This document shows positions 1 through 9,496 of a stretch of 58,288 bases of DNA, in pieces. The position numbers were made by a program, and so were the translations under genes. The notes below the pieces were generated by a model. The model was not told the DNA's origin and searched no databases. It saw only the letters and a list, made by a program, of their open reading frames with translations. Source of the DNA: Deltaproteobacteria bacterium (GTDB lineage Bacteria; Myxococcota; Myxococcia; SLRQ01). The DNA is taken from contig JARGFU010000029.1 in NCBI GenBank assembly GCA_029210625.1, forward strand, positions 1 to 58,288, read 5' to 3'. Numbering within the stretch: position 1 is the first letter of the stretch; every line of letters begins with the position of its first letter.

Positions 1-846
1 CCGCCGCGGCCCGTGGAGGCCGCTCCGCCGGCGCCGAGGCCCGCCCCCGCGCCCGAGCCCGAGCCCCCGGCGCCCCGGCCCCAGAACCGGCCGAGGCCCA
101 CCGCGGAGCCGAAGAGCATCGCGGACATGGCCTCGGCCATGGCGGCGAAGGCCGAGGCCGAGGGCCTCACCCACGCCCCCGAGCCGCCCGAGTCCGAGCT
201 GCCCGAGCCCCCGGACCGCGACGAGCCGCCCCCCCTGGGTGAGCTCACCGAGCGCCCCGGCGGGGGAGGCCCGCCCCGGGCGAGCGCCCCCCCGGCCCCG
301 CCCCCGCCGGCGGCCCGGCCGGCGCCGAGGCCCGAGCCGAGGCCGGAGCCGAAGCCCGAGCCGAAGGTGGAGAAGAAGGCCTCCGAGGGCGGCGCCCCGG
401 CGGCGCCGCGCCTGCCCCTCGGCGACGATCCCGGCGCCGACCTGGCCACCCGCTACGAGGCCCTGGTCACCGCGGTGATGACCCACGGCTACCGCCCCTT
501 CCTGGCCTCGGCGCTGGAGCATGGCCGCCCGATCGAGATCACCGACGAGGTGCTCTCCCTGGCCATGCCCCGGGGCCTCTACCTCGACGGCCTGGGCAGC
601 CCCCAGAACCGGGGCCTGCTCGAGACCTTCCTGGCCGACCACTTCGGACGCCCCATGGAGCTGCGCCTGGAGGTGCAGGACACGGTGAAGACCGACGCCC
701 TGCCCGAGGCGATCGCCACGGTGCGGGAGCGGGAGCTGGCCGAGCACGTCGAGCGGGTGCGGGGCGCCGCGATGGAGAACCCGGCGGTGAAGCTCGCGGT
801 CGAGGCCCTCGGGGGTCAGATCGAGGACATCCGGATCCTGGAGTAG
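1..846 (+). CDS. dnaX: DNA polymerase III subunit gamma/tau, C-terminal part (5' truncated by window)
   Basis: The reading frame is open from the first base, so the gene begins upstream of the window and only about 281 codons are visible. About the first 140 visible residues are a Pro/Ala/Glu-rich low-complexity linker with PEP and PAPRP runs. A folded C-terminal region follows, from about base 445 to the stop. This layout fits the tau-specific tail of DnaX, which links the clamp loader to the polymerase and helicase. The AAA+ ATPase part lies outside the window. The call rests mainly on the linker-plus-tail layout and on recR starting only 6 bases after the stop, since dnaX and recR are neighbours in many bacteria. 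No ybaB gene lies between them. A different Pro-rich protein cannot be fully excluded. Confidence 0.7.
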   Translation, partial: PPRPVEAAPPAPRPAPAPEPEPPAPRPQNRPRPTAEPKSIADMASAMAAKAEAEGLTHAPEPPESELPEPPDRDEPPPLGELTERPGGGGPPRASAPPAPPPPAARPAPRPEPRPEPKPEPKVEKKASEGGAPAAPRLPLGDDPGADLATRYEALVTAVMTHGYRPFLASALEHGRPIEITDEVLSLAMPRGLYLDGLGSPQNRGLLETFLADHFGRPMELRLEVQDTVKTDALPEAIATVRERELAEHVERVRGAAMENPAVKLAVEALGGQIEDIRILE

Positions 847-852
847 GGCGGG

Positions 853-1449
853 ATGGCGATCGCAGGACCCATCGGGCGCTTGATCACCCTCCTGGGCCGC
901 CTCCCCGGCATCGGGGAGAAGTCCGCCCAGCGCCTGGCCTTCCACATCCTCCGGGCCCAGCCCGAGTACGCCCTCGAGCTGGCCGAGGCCATCCGGGCCG
1001 TCTCCCAGGAGGTCAACCTCTGCCCGGTGTGCATGAACCTCACCGAGGCCGAGCTCTGCGCCGTCTGCGCCGACGCCCGCCGCGACGCCAGCCTCCTCTG
1101 CGTGGTGGCCACCGTGCCCGATCTGCTGGCCGTGGACCGCACCGGCGAGTTCCAGGGGCGCTACCACGTCCTCCACGGGGTGATCGCGCCCCTCGACGGC
1201 ATCGGCCCGGACGACATCAAGATCGCCGAGCTGCTCTCCCGCCTGCGGGAGGGGCGGGTCGAGGAGGTGATCGTGGCGACCAACCCCGACGTCGAGGGGG
1301 AGGCCACGGCCCTCTACCTCCACCGGCTCATCGCCCCCCTGGGGATCACCGTCTCCCGCCTCGCCCAGGGCATGCCCATGGGCGGAGACATCGAATACAC
1401 CGATCAGGCCACCCTGGGCCGAGCCCTGGCCGGCCGGAGGCCTCTCTAG
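853..1449 (+). CDS. recR: Recombination mediator protein RecR
   Basis: 198 residues, the usual RecR length. The order of domains is standard: an N-terminal helix-hairpin-helix (LGRLPGIGEKSAQRLAFH), a four-Cys zinc finger (CPVC...CAVC, about residues 57-72), a Toprim domain (VIVATNPDVEGEATALYL, about 137-156) and a C-terminal Walker B-like segment. RecR works with RecO and RecF to load RecA on SSB-coated single-stranded DNA during gap repair. The ATG lies 6 bases after the dnaX stop, so the two are almost certainly co-transcribed. No key residue looks missing. Confidence 0.95.
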   Translation: MAIAGPIGRLITLLGRLPGIGEKSAQRLAFHILRAQPEYALELAEAIRAVSQEVNLCPVCMNLTEAELCAVCADARRDASLLCVVATVPDLLAVDRTGEFQGRYHVLHGVIAPLDGIGPDDIKIAELLSRLREGRVEEVIVATNPDVEGEATALYLHRLIAPLGITVSRLAQGMPMGGDIEYTDQATLGRALAGRRPL

Positions 1450-1490
1450 GCGCCGGAAGGGCCGGCGAGCGGACGCCAGTGTTTTGGCGT

Positions 1491-1519
1491 TCTTGCCCCG
1501 CCCTCCCCGATCCTGCTAT
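1491..1519 (+). promoter_or_regulatory. Candidate promoter for mglBA
   Basis: The 160-base gap between recR and mglB holds a plausible -10 (TGCTAT, 1514-1519) with a weak -35 (TCTTGC, 1491-1496) at 17-base spacing. This would leave a leader of about 85 bases before the mglB ATG. The match is partial, so this is only a candidate. Confidence 0.25.
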
Positions 1520-1609
1520 CACCCACAGAGTTTCGTGGCCGCCCTCAACGGGGGTGGCGGCTCAAGACGTTCCAAAGATTCCCCAAGTCACGACCGAGGC
1601 GCCCACTCA

Positions 1610-2089
1610 ATGCACCCTCAGATGGTTCTCTTCGAGGAGGACTTCCAGGCCGTCCAGGCGATCTGCGAACGCCTGACCCGGGAGGCGAACGGGCGGTGCG
1701 TTTTCCTCATCGACAAGAACGGCCAGTTGATCGCCGCCGCCGGCGATACGGAACACCTCGACACCACCTCGCTGGCCTCCCTCACCGCCGGCAACATCGC
1801 GGCCACCGGAGGTCTGGCGAAGCTGCTCGGTGAGAAGGAATTCTCGATCCTCTTCCACGAGGGCGAGAAGGACAATCTCCACATCACGATCGTCGGTGGA
1901 CGCGTGATCCTGGTCGTCATCTTCGATCAGCGCAGCTCCCTCGGTCTGGTCCGCCTGCGGGTCAAGAAGGCCTCGCAGGAGCTGGCCCAGATCTTCGACG
2001 CGCTGGCCAACAAGATGGCCCAGCCTGGGGTGTCGTCGCCCTTCGCCGAGATCACGGACGACGACATCGACAACCTCTTCAGCGACTAG
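1610..2089 (+). CDS. mglB: MglB, Roadblock/LC7 GTPase-activating protein for MglA
   Basis: From the ATG at 1610 the product has 159 residues, the length I recall for Myxococcus xanthus MglB, and it is close to it throughout: FLIDKNGQLIAAAG, DTTSLASLTAGNIAA, GGLAKLLGEKEF and the acidic tail PFAEITDDDIDNLFSD. An in-frame start at 1484 would add 42 poorly structured residues and is rejected. MglB is a homodimeric Roadblock protein that stimulates GTP hydrolysis by MglA and excludes MglA-GTP from the lagging cell pole, which sets the front-rear axis for motility. It is followed 30 bases later by mglA, the conserved mglBA order. Confidence 0.95.
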   Translation: MHPQMVLFEEDFQAVQAICERLTREANGRCVFLIDKNGQLIAAAGDTEHLDTTSLASLTAGNIAATGGLAKLLGEKEFSILFHEGEKDNLHITIVGGRVILVVIFDQRSSLGLVRLRVKKASQELAQIFDALANKMAQPGVSSPFAEITDDDIDNLFSD

Positions 2090-2119
2090 CTTCCCACCCC
2101 ACAGAGCCTCAAGGACGCC

Positions 2120-2707
<588 letters not shown>

Positions 2708-2715
2708 CCCCGGCC

Positions 2716-2736
2716 GGGGGGGGGAATCGCCCCCCC
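2716..2736 (+). other. G-tract/C-tract stem-loop after mglA
   Basis: A run of nine G (2716-2724), a short AATCG loop and seven C (2730-2736) form a strong hairpin just after the mglA stop. No T tract follows, so it is not a canonical intrinsic terminator. A very similar hairpin lies at 11415-11435. It may slow RNA decay or polymerase and so adjust mglBA expression relative to the downstream genes. Confidence 0.45.
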
Positions 2737-2847
2737 AAAGGCCCCTGTTTCGGGTTATCCTGCCCGTTGGACACTTCGCCGGGAGGGGCGAACTTGCGCG
2801 AGAGGCCCGAGACGGCCTCGCAAGGGGACTTGGAGGTCAGCAAGAAG

Positions 2848-3639
2848 ATGCGGCGTGCAGCAGGCTGGCTTTCGCTGCTCCTCACCCTGCTCGTCGTCGG
2901 GCCGCTCCGGGCCCAGACCGAGGGCGGCGGTGAGGCCCTCCCCGCGACCGAGGCTCCGGCGCCTCCGGCCGAGCCCGCGTCCGTCGACGGGATCGGCGCG
3001 GGTGAGACCACCGTCGAGGCGACGCCGGTCGAGAGCGCCGAGGGCTCCGGGGCCGCCGCCGACGAGGAGAAGACCTTCGACCTGAAGGTGAAGGGCCTCG
3101 AGGAGCGGGTGACCGACCTCAAGGAGCGCATCTACCGCACCAAGGCGCGGCTGCTGCTGCTCCAGGAGACGGTGATCAGCGACAACCTCACCTCCGGCGC
3201 CAAGGCGGTCCTGATCCACCGCAACGAGATGGGCGCCTCCTTCGTCGTCGAGTCGGTGACCTACGCCCTCGACGGCGCGCCGATCTACACCAAGGTCGAC
3301 ACCGGGGGTGAGCTCGACCGGCAGGAGGAGATCGAGATCTTCAACGGCCGGATCGTCCCCGGCAACCACCAGATCACGGCGCGGGTGGTGCTGCGCGGCA
3401 GCGGCTTCGGGGTCTTCTCCTACCTCGAGGGCTACAAGTTCACCGTGCAGTCCTCCTACACCTTCAACGCCGAGGGCGGGAAGACGACCCAGCTGAAGAT
3501 CGTCAGCTACGAGAAGGGCGGCATCACGACCGACCTGAAGGATCGCCCGGCGATCAAGTACGACGAGACCACCAGCAAGGATCAGCCCAAGCGCAAGCTG
3601 CGGGGCGGGAAGAGCAAGGACGAGGGGACCGAGAAGTGA
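2848..3639 (+). CDS. Conserved secreted protein of the gliding cluster, function unknown
   Basis: I chose the ATG at 2848 (263 residues) because it begins with Arg-Arg and a clear signal peptide (GWLSLLLTLLVVGPLRAQ) and has GGAGG about 12 bases upstream. A TTG at 2767 would put 27 charged residues before the signal. After the signal comes an Ala/Glu-rich linker (about 20-75). A predicted coiled coil follows (LKVKGLEERVTDLKERIYR, about 78-110), then a beta-rich domain with DGAPIYTKVDTGGELD and FSYLEGYKFTVQSSYTF, and a Lys-rich tail. Similar proteins in myxobacteria have been annotated as dihydrolipoamide acetyltransferase, but no lipoyl or acyltransferase motif is visible, so I do not accept that name. 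It overlaps the next gene by 4 bases (GTGA) and is probably a periplasmic part of the same machine. Confidence 0.8.
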   Translation: MRRAAGWLSLLLTLLVVGPLRAQTEGGGEALPATEAPAPPAEPASVDGIGAGETTVEATPVESAEGSGAAADEEKTFDLKVKGLEERVTDLKERIYRTKARLLLLQETVISDNLTSGAKAVLIHRNEMGASFVVESVTYALDGAPIYTKVDTGGELDRQEEIEIFNGRIVPGNHQITARVVLRGSGFGVFSYLEGYKFTVQSSYTFNAEGGKTTQLKIVSYEKGGITTDLKDRPAIKYDETTSKDQPKRKLRGGKSKDEGTEK

Positions 3640-5990
3640 GACGGGAGCGGGCCGCACGCCTGGCGGCTGCTCTCGGGGCGACCGCCGCGCTCCTGCTGGT
3701 CCTGCCGGGCGTGGCCCGGGGCCTCGATCGCAAGAAGATCGAGCGGGAGCTCCTCGAGCTCGAGAAGCTCTCGACCGAGCTCAACGGGCGCAGTGACATC
3801 GTCATCGCCCAGTACAGCCGCTCTCCGGCGGCCGATCGCCTCGGCGACGTCGAGAACCGCTTCTCCGAGGCCGAGTTGCACTTCCTGCTCGAGAACTACA
3901 ACGCGGCGGCGGTCTTCCTCTTCGACCTGGTCGACCAGCCCGCGTTCCAGGCCAGCCGGCACTACCACGACGGCCTCTACTACCTCGCCGAGAGCCTCTA
4001 CCAGCAGTCGTCCTACTTCCCGGCGCGGGCGACCTTCGCCCGCCTGCTCTCCGAGGGGGGCGGGCGCTACAGCCAGGACGCCCTGCTGCGGATCATCGAG
4101 GTCAGCGGCAAGCTCGACGACTACACGGGCATCGACGAGCACGTGGAGGCGCTGCGCGCCAGCGGCGCCACCCTGCGGCCCCAGGTCCTCTACGTCTACG
4201 GGAAGTTCCTGGCCGGCCGCTCGGACCTCCCCGATCGCGATCGCCTCGCCCGGGCCCTCACCGTCTTCGCCGAGGTCCCGGCCGACAGCCCCTTCGATCT
4301 CCAGGCGCGCTACTTCATGGGCGCGCTCTACGTGCAGGCCGGGGACCTCGACTCGGCCCAGCAGGCCTTCGAGTCCATCCTGCCGCGGCCGGCCAAGTCC
4401 GAGCGCCAGCGGGACGTGAAGGAGCTGGCCTGGATCGCCCTGGGCCGCCTCCACTACGAGCGGGGCGACGTGGACGCCGCCATCGACGCCTACCAGCGGG
4501 TCGAGCGCTCGAGCGTGCACTTCTACCGCTCCCTCTACGAGGTGGCCTGGGCCTACGTGAAGAAGGAGGACTACCAGAACGCCCTGCGGGCGGCCGAGAT
4601 CCTCATGGTGGGCGCCTCCGACTCGCCCCTGGCTCCCGAGGCCCAGATCCTCATCGGCAACCTCTACTCCCGGCGCAAGCGCTACGAGCAGGCCCTCGAG
4701 ACCTACAACGGGGTCATCAACACCTACGCCCCGATCCGCGACGAGATCGACGCGCTCCTCTCTCTCCACGACGATCCAGTCACCTACTTCAACGAGCTGA
4801 TCCAGGAGGAGGGCGAGTCCTTCGCGGTCGAGTCCATCCTGCCGCCGGTGGCGGTGAAGTGGGCCTCCACCGAGACCGACGTGAAGCAGGCCATGGCCAT
4901 CGTCAGCGACGTCGAGCAGGGCGATCGCGACGTGGTCGAGGGGCGCAAGATCGCCAGCCGGATCATCGCCTCTCTCGAGGAGCGCACCCTCGAGCCCTTC
5001 CCGGCCCTGCAGGAGGGCAACGCCCGCGCCACCGAGGTGCTCAACGGCACCGTCCAGATGCTCTCGCGGCTCGCCGATCTCGAGCGGAGCCTCCTCTCCG
5101 ACGTCCTGGAGGACGCCGAGCGCCAGCGCCTCTCCGAGATCCGCGAGCGTCGCGCCCGGCTCGAGCGCCAGTTCCGGGCGCTGCCCAGCTCCCAGGAGGA
5201 GCTCGAGGCCCGAGACACCCTCTGGGTGGAGTCCATCGGGCGCGTCGAGCGCAAGGCCTACCGGGAGAAGCTCGCGGCCACCTCGCTGAACGCCCAGATC
5301 GTCGCGATCCGCAAGTGGATCGACGACACCCGTGACCGCCGCACCGAGTCGGCCGAGGAGATCGAGGCCTTCCTGCGGCGCCTCGACCGGGAGAAGGAGG
5401 TCGCCGACGCCCTGGAGGACGAGGCCGACGACCGCCTCACCGAGGCCCTGCGCCTGAAGGACGAGATCAAGAGCGGCGCGGCCTCGGTCGCCGAGGATCT
5501 CCTGCGCAACGAGTACCAGGCGGCGCTGGCCACCGAGGCCGGCCTGATGGACAGCCTCCGCTCGCGCTTGCCGGCCGACCGGAAGGACTACCACGCCCGG
5601 ATCCTCTCGATGCGAGCGACGGGGGAGGGGAACCTCTCCGAGCTCCAGGGCCTCCTGGCCACCATCGACGAGCGTGCCGAGAAGCGCCGCCTGGACATCC
5701 GGCGGCAGGTCGACATCGAGCTCGAGCGCCTCGAGGGCTACGGCCGGCAGGTGAGCGAGGTGATGGGTGACACCAAGAACCTGGTGGGCCGGATCGCCCT
5801 GAACTCCTTCCGCCGGGTGCAGGACGCCTTCTACTCCCTCATCCTCAAGGCCGACGTGGGGATCATCGACGTGGCCTGGGGCCGCAAGGCCGACAAGTCC
5901 AAGGAGATCCAGCGGCTGGCCCAGGAGAAGGATCGCCAGATCCGCCTCCTCGACCAGGAGTTCAAGGAAGTGCTGGAGGAGGCCGAGTGA
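3636..5990 (+). CDS. Periplasmic TPR and coiled-coil protein of the gliding cluster
   Basis: 784 residues, starting at a GTG that overlaps the previous stop (GTGA). A signal peptide (about 1-30, ending VARG) is followed by TPR-type helical repeats from about 50 to 400 (for example ARYFMGALYVQAGDLDSAQQAFE and WIALGRLHYERGDVDAAIDAYQRV). A long charged coiled-coil region runs from about 430 to 784, rich in Glu, Arg and Leu. There is no lipobox Cys, so it should be soluble in the periplasm. It resembles the periplasmic TPR components of the Myxococcus Glt machinery (GltC is one candidate), but I cannot assign orthology from sequence alone. Its place between mglA and the GltD-like gene, with 4-base overlaps on both sides, argues for one transcript and one complex. 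Confidence 0.75.
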   Translation: MRRERAARLAAALGATAALLLVLPGVARGLDRKKIERELLELEKLSTELNGRSDIVIAQYSRSPAADRLGDVENRFSEAELHFLLENYNAAAVFLFDLVDQPAFQASRHYHDGLYYLAESLYQQSSYFPARATFARLLSEGGGRYSQDALLRIIEVSGKLDDYTGIDEHVEALRASGATLRPQVLYVYGKFLAGRSDLPDRDRLARALTVFAEVPADSPFDLQARYFMGALYVQAGDLDSAQQAFESILPRPAKSERQRDVKELAWIALGRLHYERGDVDAAIDAYQRVERSSVHFYRSLYEVAWAYVKKEDYQNALRAAEILMVGASDSPLAPEAQILIGNLYSRRKRYEQALETYNGVINTYAPIRDEIDALLSLHDDPVTYFNELIQEEGESFAVESILPPVAVKWASTETDVKQAMAIVSDVEQGDRDVVEGRKIASRIIASLEERTLEPFPALQEGNARATEVLNGTVQMLSRLADLERSLLSDVLEDAERQRLSEIRERRARLERQFRALPSSQEELEARDTLWVESIGRVERKAYREKLAATSLNAQIVAIRKWIDDTRDRRTESAEEIEAFLRRLDREKEVADALEDEADDRLTEALRLKDEIKSGAASVAEDLLRNEYQAALATEAGLMDSLRSRLPADRKDYHARILSMRATGEGNLSELQGLLATIDERAEKRRLDIRRQVDIELERLEGYGRQVSEVMGDTKNLVGRIALNSFRRVQDAFYSLILKADVGIIDVAWGRKADKSKEIQRLAQEKDRQIRLLDQEFKEVLEEAE

Positions 5991-8900
5991 TCCCCCGGCG
6001 CCTCCTCTCGATCCTCCTCCTCGCCGCCGGCCTCGGCGGCGCGGCGCCAGCGCCCGCGCTCGCGCAGGCCGGCGACGAGGCCGGCGCGGCCGCCGAGGGG
6101 GCCGGGGCCGGGGAGGCCGCCAGCGAGGAGGAGAAGGTCGCCGCCGAGGCCGCCGCCAAGGCCGCCGAGCGCGAGGCCGCCCGGCAGCTGGCCCTGAAGA
6201 AGGAAGAGGAGGAGCGGCGCAAGCGGCTGCCCCCCGAGCTGGTGAAGATGATCGAGCGGGTCGAGCTCTTCGAGCGCGAGGCCGCCGACTTCCGGCGCGA
6301 GGTGCAGCTCCTCATCGAGCGGAAGTACCACCAGCGCCGTGAGCAGCTCTCCAAGAGCTACGAGAAGGCCATCGCCGACCTCGAGGTCCTCGAGCGCAAG
6401 GACCGCCTCGACGCCATCGCCCTCTTCGAGGAGTTCCTGGCCCGCTACCCCGACGAGCCCAAGTACTCCCCCGACGCGATGATGCGGCTGGCGGAGCTCT
6501 ACTACGAGAAGATCGAGGACGAGTTCCGGATCACCGAGAAGGAGTACTACGCCGAGATCGAGCGGCGGCAGGCCACCGGCGAGGAGCTGACCGAGCTCCC
6601 GCCGCTGCCCGAGAAGAGCTTCGCCCAGCCCATCGCCCTCTACCAGCGGCTGATCACCCAGTTCCCCGACTACCGCTACGGCGACGCCGCCTACTACCTC
6701 CTGGGCTACCTCCTCGGCGAGCAGGAGGAGCACGAGGAGGCCCTGGCCACCTTCGACCGCCTGGTCCGCAAGTACCCGAGCAGCCGCTTCGTGCCCGAGG
6801 TCTGGATGCGGATCGGCGAGTTCTTCTTCGACGCCGACCAGGGGGTCTACCCGGACGCCCTCTCCCGGGCGATCGCGGCCTACACCAACGCGCTGCCCTT
6901 CCGGGACCACCCCCTCTACGACAAGGTCCTCTACAAGCTGGGCTGGACCTACTACCGCATCGACGACTACGACTCCTCGGTGCGGGCCTTCGCCGACCTG
7001 CTGGCCTTCTACGACGAGAAGGCCGCCGAGGCGGGCGAGGAGGTCGGCGGCGACCTGCGGGCCGAGGCGATCCAGTACACGGCCATCTCCTTCGCCGACG
7101 AGTCCTGGGGCTCACCGGAGAAGGCCCGGGCCTTCTTCGAGCAGCGGGGGCACCCGCCCTACGAGTTCGACGTGATCCGGCGCCTCGGCGACGTCTACTT
7201 CGACCTCACCAAGCACCAGCAGGCGGTGGCCACCTACGAGTTCCTCCTGGCGCGCTACCCGACCGCCGAGGAGGCGCCGGTGATCCAGGAGAAGATCATC
7301 GCCGCCCACGAGCGCGATCGGGCCTTCGCCAAGGCCTTCGCCGCCCAGGAGGCGCTGGTCAACAACTACGCCGAGGGGAGCGCCTGGTGGGAGGCCAACA
7401 AGGGCAACCCCGAGGCGCTCGCCCACGCGGCGGACCTCACCGAGAAGTCGCTGCGCGCCGGCGCGGTCTTCCACCACGAGCAGGCGCAGAAGTTCCGGGA
7501 AGAGGAGAAGATCGAGCTCGCCTTCACCGAGTACAAGCTCGCGGCGGACGCCTACGGCCGCTACCTGCAGCTCTACCCCCACACCAAGGACCTCTACGAG
7601 TTCCAGTACTACTACGCCGACTCGCTCTACAACTCGGCGCAGTTCGTCGAGGCGGCGAAGTACTTCGAGCTCACCCGCGACTCGAACTACGACGCCGAGT
7701 ACCTCGAGGACTCTGCGCTCGGCGCGGTGCTGGCCTACGAGAAGGAGATCGAGCGCCAGCAGCAGGCCGGGCTCCTGCCGGTGCGACAGGTGCTCACCTC
7801 CAAGGACTGGCCGGAGGGGCAGCCGGTGGTCGAGGAGCCCATCCCCGAGCTCTGGCAGCAGTACATCGCCGCGGGCGACGCGATGATCAAGCGGATGCCC
7901 GAGGCGGAGTCGGCGCCCAACGTCGCCTACAAGTCGGCCGAGGTGCTCTACATCCACGGCCACCACGCCGAGGCGCGGCGGCGCTTCGAGTACATGGTCA
8001 AGCGCTGGCCCGGCGAGGAGTCGGCCCAGTACGCGGCCAACCTGATCATCGAGAGCTTCCTCATCGCCAAGGACTGGCGGGGCGTCGAGGAGACCTCCGC
8101 CCGGCTCCTCGAGACCGAGGCCATCGCCAAGGCCGGCGGCGAGGTGCAGGAGACCTTCACCCAGTTCAAGCTCGGGGGGCGCTTCAAGCGCGCCCAGCAG
8201 CTCTTCGACGACGGCTCCTACGAGGAGGCGGCGACCCTCTACCTCCAGCTCGTCAAGGAGGCTCCCAAGCACGAGTTCGCCGACCGGGCCCTCTACAACG
8301 CCGCGGTCTGCTACGAGAAGGTGCTGCGCTTCGAGTCGGCCCTGGGGCTCTACGAGCGGGTCTTCCGCGAGTACCCGAGCTCCGAGCTGGCGGACAAGGC
8401 CCTCTTCCTGGTCGCCTACAACGCCGAGCGGGCGTACGACTTCGACAAGGCCATCAAGGAGTACATGGACCTGATCGAGAACTACCCGCAGTCCCAGCAG
8501 CGCCAGCCCGCCCTCCAGAACGCCTCCCTCCTCCTCTACCTGACCCAGAAGTACGAGCGGGCCGCCGCGCAGTTCCGGCGCTTCGCGCGCCTCTTCCCCG
8601 ACGCCGCCGAGACGCCGCGCCTCCTCCTGCTCGCCGCCGAGTGTCAGGAGAAGGCCGGCAACCCGAAGGGCGCGATCTCGGCCTACGAGGAGTTCATCCG
8701 CCGCTTCCGCCGCTCGCCGGAGGCCGCCGCCGAGGTCGTCGAGGCCAAGCTGAAGGTCGCCAAGGCCTTCCTCCTGCTGAACCAGTACTCCCAGGCGCAG
8801 GAGGCCTACCACCAGACCGTGGCCCTCCACGCCTCGCTGGCGCCCACCCTCTCCGGCGACGAGGTCGCCCTGGCCCGCGCCAGCGAGTTCGCCGCCGAGG

Positions 8901-9496
8901 CCCAGTTCATGATCGCGGAGAAGGAGTTCCGCGCCTACGACGACATCAAGATCGTCGCCAAGGGCCGGGGCAAGAAGCTCCAGAACGAACTGAAGGCCGC
9001 GCTCGAGAAGAAGAAGGAGAAGTCCCGGGAGGTCTCGGCCCTCTACCGCAAGGTCTACGACTACAAGCGCCTCGACTGGACCCTGGCCGCGGCCTACCGC
9101 ATCGGCTTCGTCCTCGAGCGCTTCGCCGGCGCCCTCTACGACGCGCCCATCCCCACGGAGATCAAGCGCCTGGGCGAGGAGTATGTCTGGGCCTACCAGG
9201 ATCAGCTCGCGCAGGTGGCCACCCCCATCGAGGAGGAGGCGCAGAAGGCCTACGTCACCGCGATGGAGAAGGCCCGCGACGCGGGCATCATCAACCGGTG
9301 GACGAAGCTGACCCTCGAGAGCCTCAACCGCTACCGCCCCGACGAGTTCCCGATCCTCAAGGAGGCCCGGGACCACTACGCCACCACCCCGATGGCCGCC
9401 ATGCCCGTGGCGCCGAGCATCGAGGGCATCCCGCCGCCGGTGCCGATGGGCACCCGCCTCGGGGGCCTCGGAGACGAGGAAGAGGATGAGAAGTAG
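5987..9496 (+). CDS. gltD: Giant TPR protein, GltD/AgmU-like
   Basis: 1169 residues from a GTG that overlaps the previous stop by 4 bases. A signal peptide (about 1-27, ending ALAQA) leads into an Ala/Glu-rich segment (28-75). Many TPR or Tol-Pal YbgF-like repeats follow through to about 1000, such as YGDAAYYLLGYLLGEQEEHE and ADKALFLVAYNAERAYDFDK. Length and layout match AgmU (GltD) of Myxococcus, a periplasmic TPR protein of about 1200 residues that moves with gliding complexes. There is no transmembrane segment after the signal and no enzyme motif. The next gene starts inside its last codons (11-base overlap). The gene symbol is by analogy; GltD/AgmU is the best match by size and neighbours. 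Confidence 0.75.
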   Translation: MIPRRLLSILLLAAGLGGAAPAPALAQAGDEAGAAAEGAGAGEAASEEEKVAAEAAAKAAEREAARQLALKKEEEERRKRLPPELVKMIERVELFEREAADFRREVQLLIERKYHQRREQLSKSYEKAIADLEVLERKDRLDAIALFEEFLARYPDEPKYSPDAMMRLAELYYEKIEDEFRITEKEYYAEIERRQATGEELTELPPLPEKSFAQPIALYQRLITQFPDYRYGDAAYYLLGYLLGEQEEHEEALATFDRLVRKYPSSRFVPEVWMRIGEFFFDADQGVYPDALSRAIAAYTNALPFRDHPLYDKVLYKLGWTYYRIDDYDSSVRAFADLLAFYDEKAAEAGEEVGGDLRAEAIQYTAISFADESWGSPEKARAFFEQRGHPPYEFDVIRRLGDVYFDLTKHQQAVATYEFLLARYPTAEEAPVIQEKIIAAHERDRAFAKAFAAQEALVNNYAEGSAWWEANKGNPEALAHAADLTEKSLRAGAVFHHEQAQKFREEEKIELAFTEYKLAADAYGRYLQLYPHTKDLYEFQYYYADSLYNSAQFVEAAKYFELTRDSNYDAEYLEDSALGAVLAYEKEIERQQQAGLLPVRQVLTSKDWPEGQPVVEEPIPELWQQYIAAGDAMIKRMPEAESAPNVAYKSAEVLYIHGHHAEARRRFEYMVKRWPGEESAQYAANLIIESFLIAKDWRGVEETSARLLETEAIAKAGGEVQETFTQFKLGGRFKRAQQLFDDGSYEEAATLYLQLVKEAPKHEFADRALYNAAVCYEKVLRFESALGLYERVFREYPSSELADKALFLVAYNAERAYDFDKAIKEYMDLIENYPQSQQRQPALQNASLLLYLTQKYERAAAQFRRFARLFPDAAETPRLLLLAAECQEKAGNPKGAISAYEEFIRRFRRSPEAAAEVVEAKLKVAKAFLLLNQYSQAQEAYHQTVALHASLAPTLSGDEVALARASEFAAEAQFMIAEKEFRAYDDIKIVAKGRGKKLQNELKAALEKKKEKSREVSALYRKVYDYKRLDWTLAAAYRIGFVLERFAGALYDAPIPTEIKRLGEEYVWAYQDQLAQVATPIEEEAQKAYVTAMEKARDAGIINRWTKLTLESLNRYRPDEFPILKEARDHYATTPMAAMPVAPSIEGIPPPVPMGTRLGGLGDEEEDEK

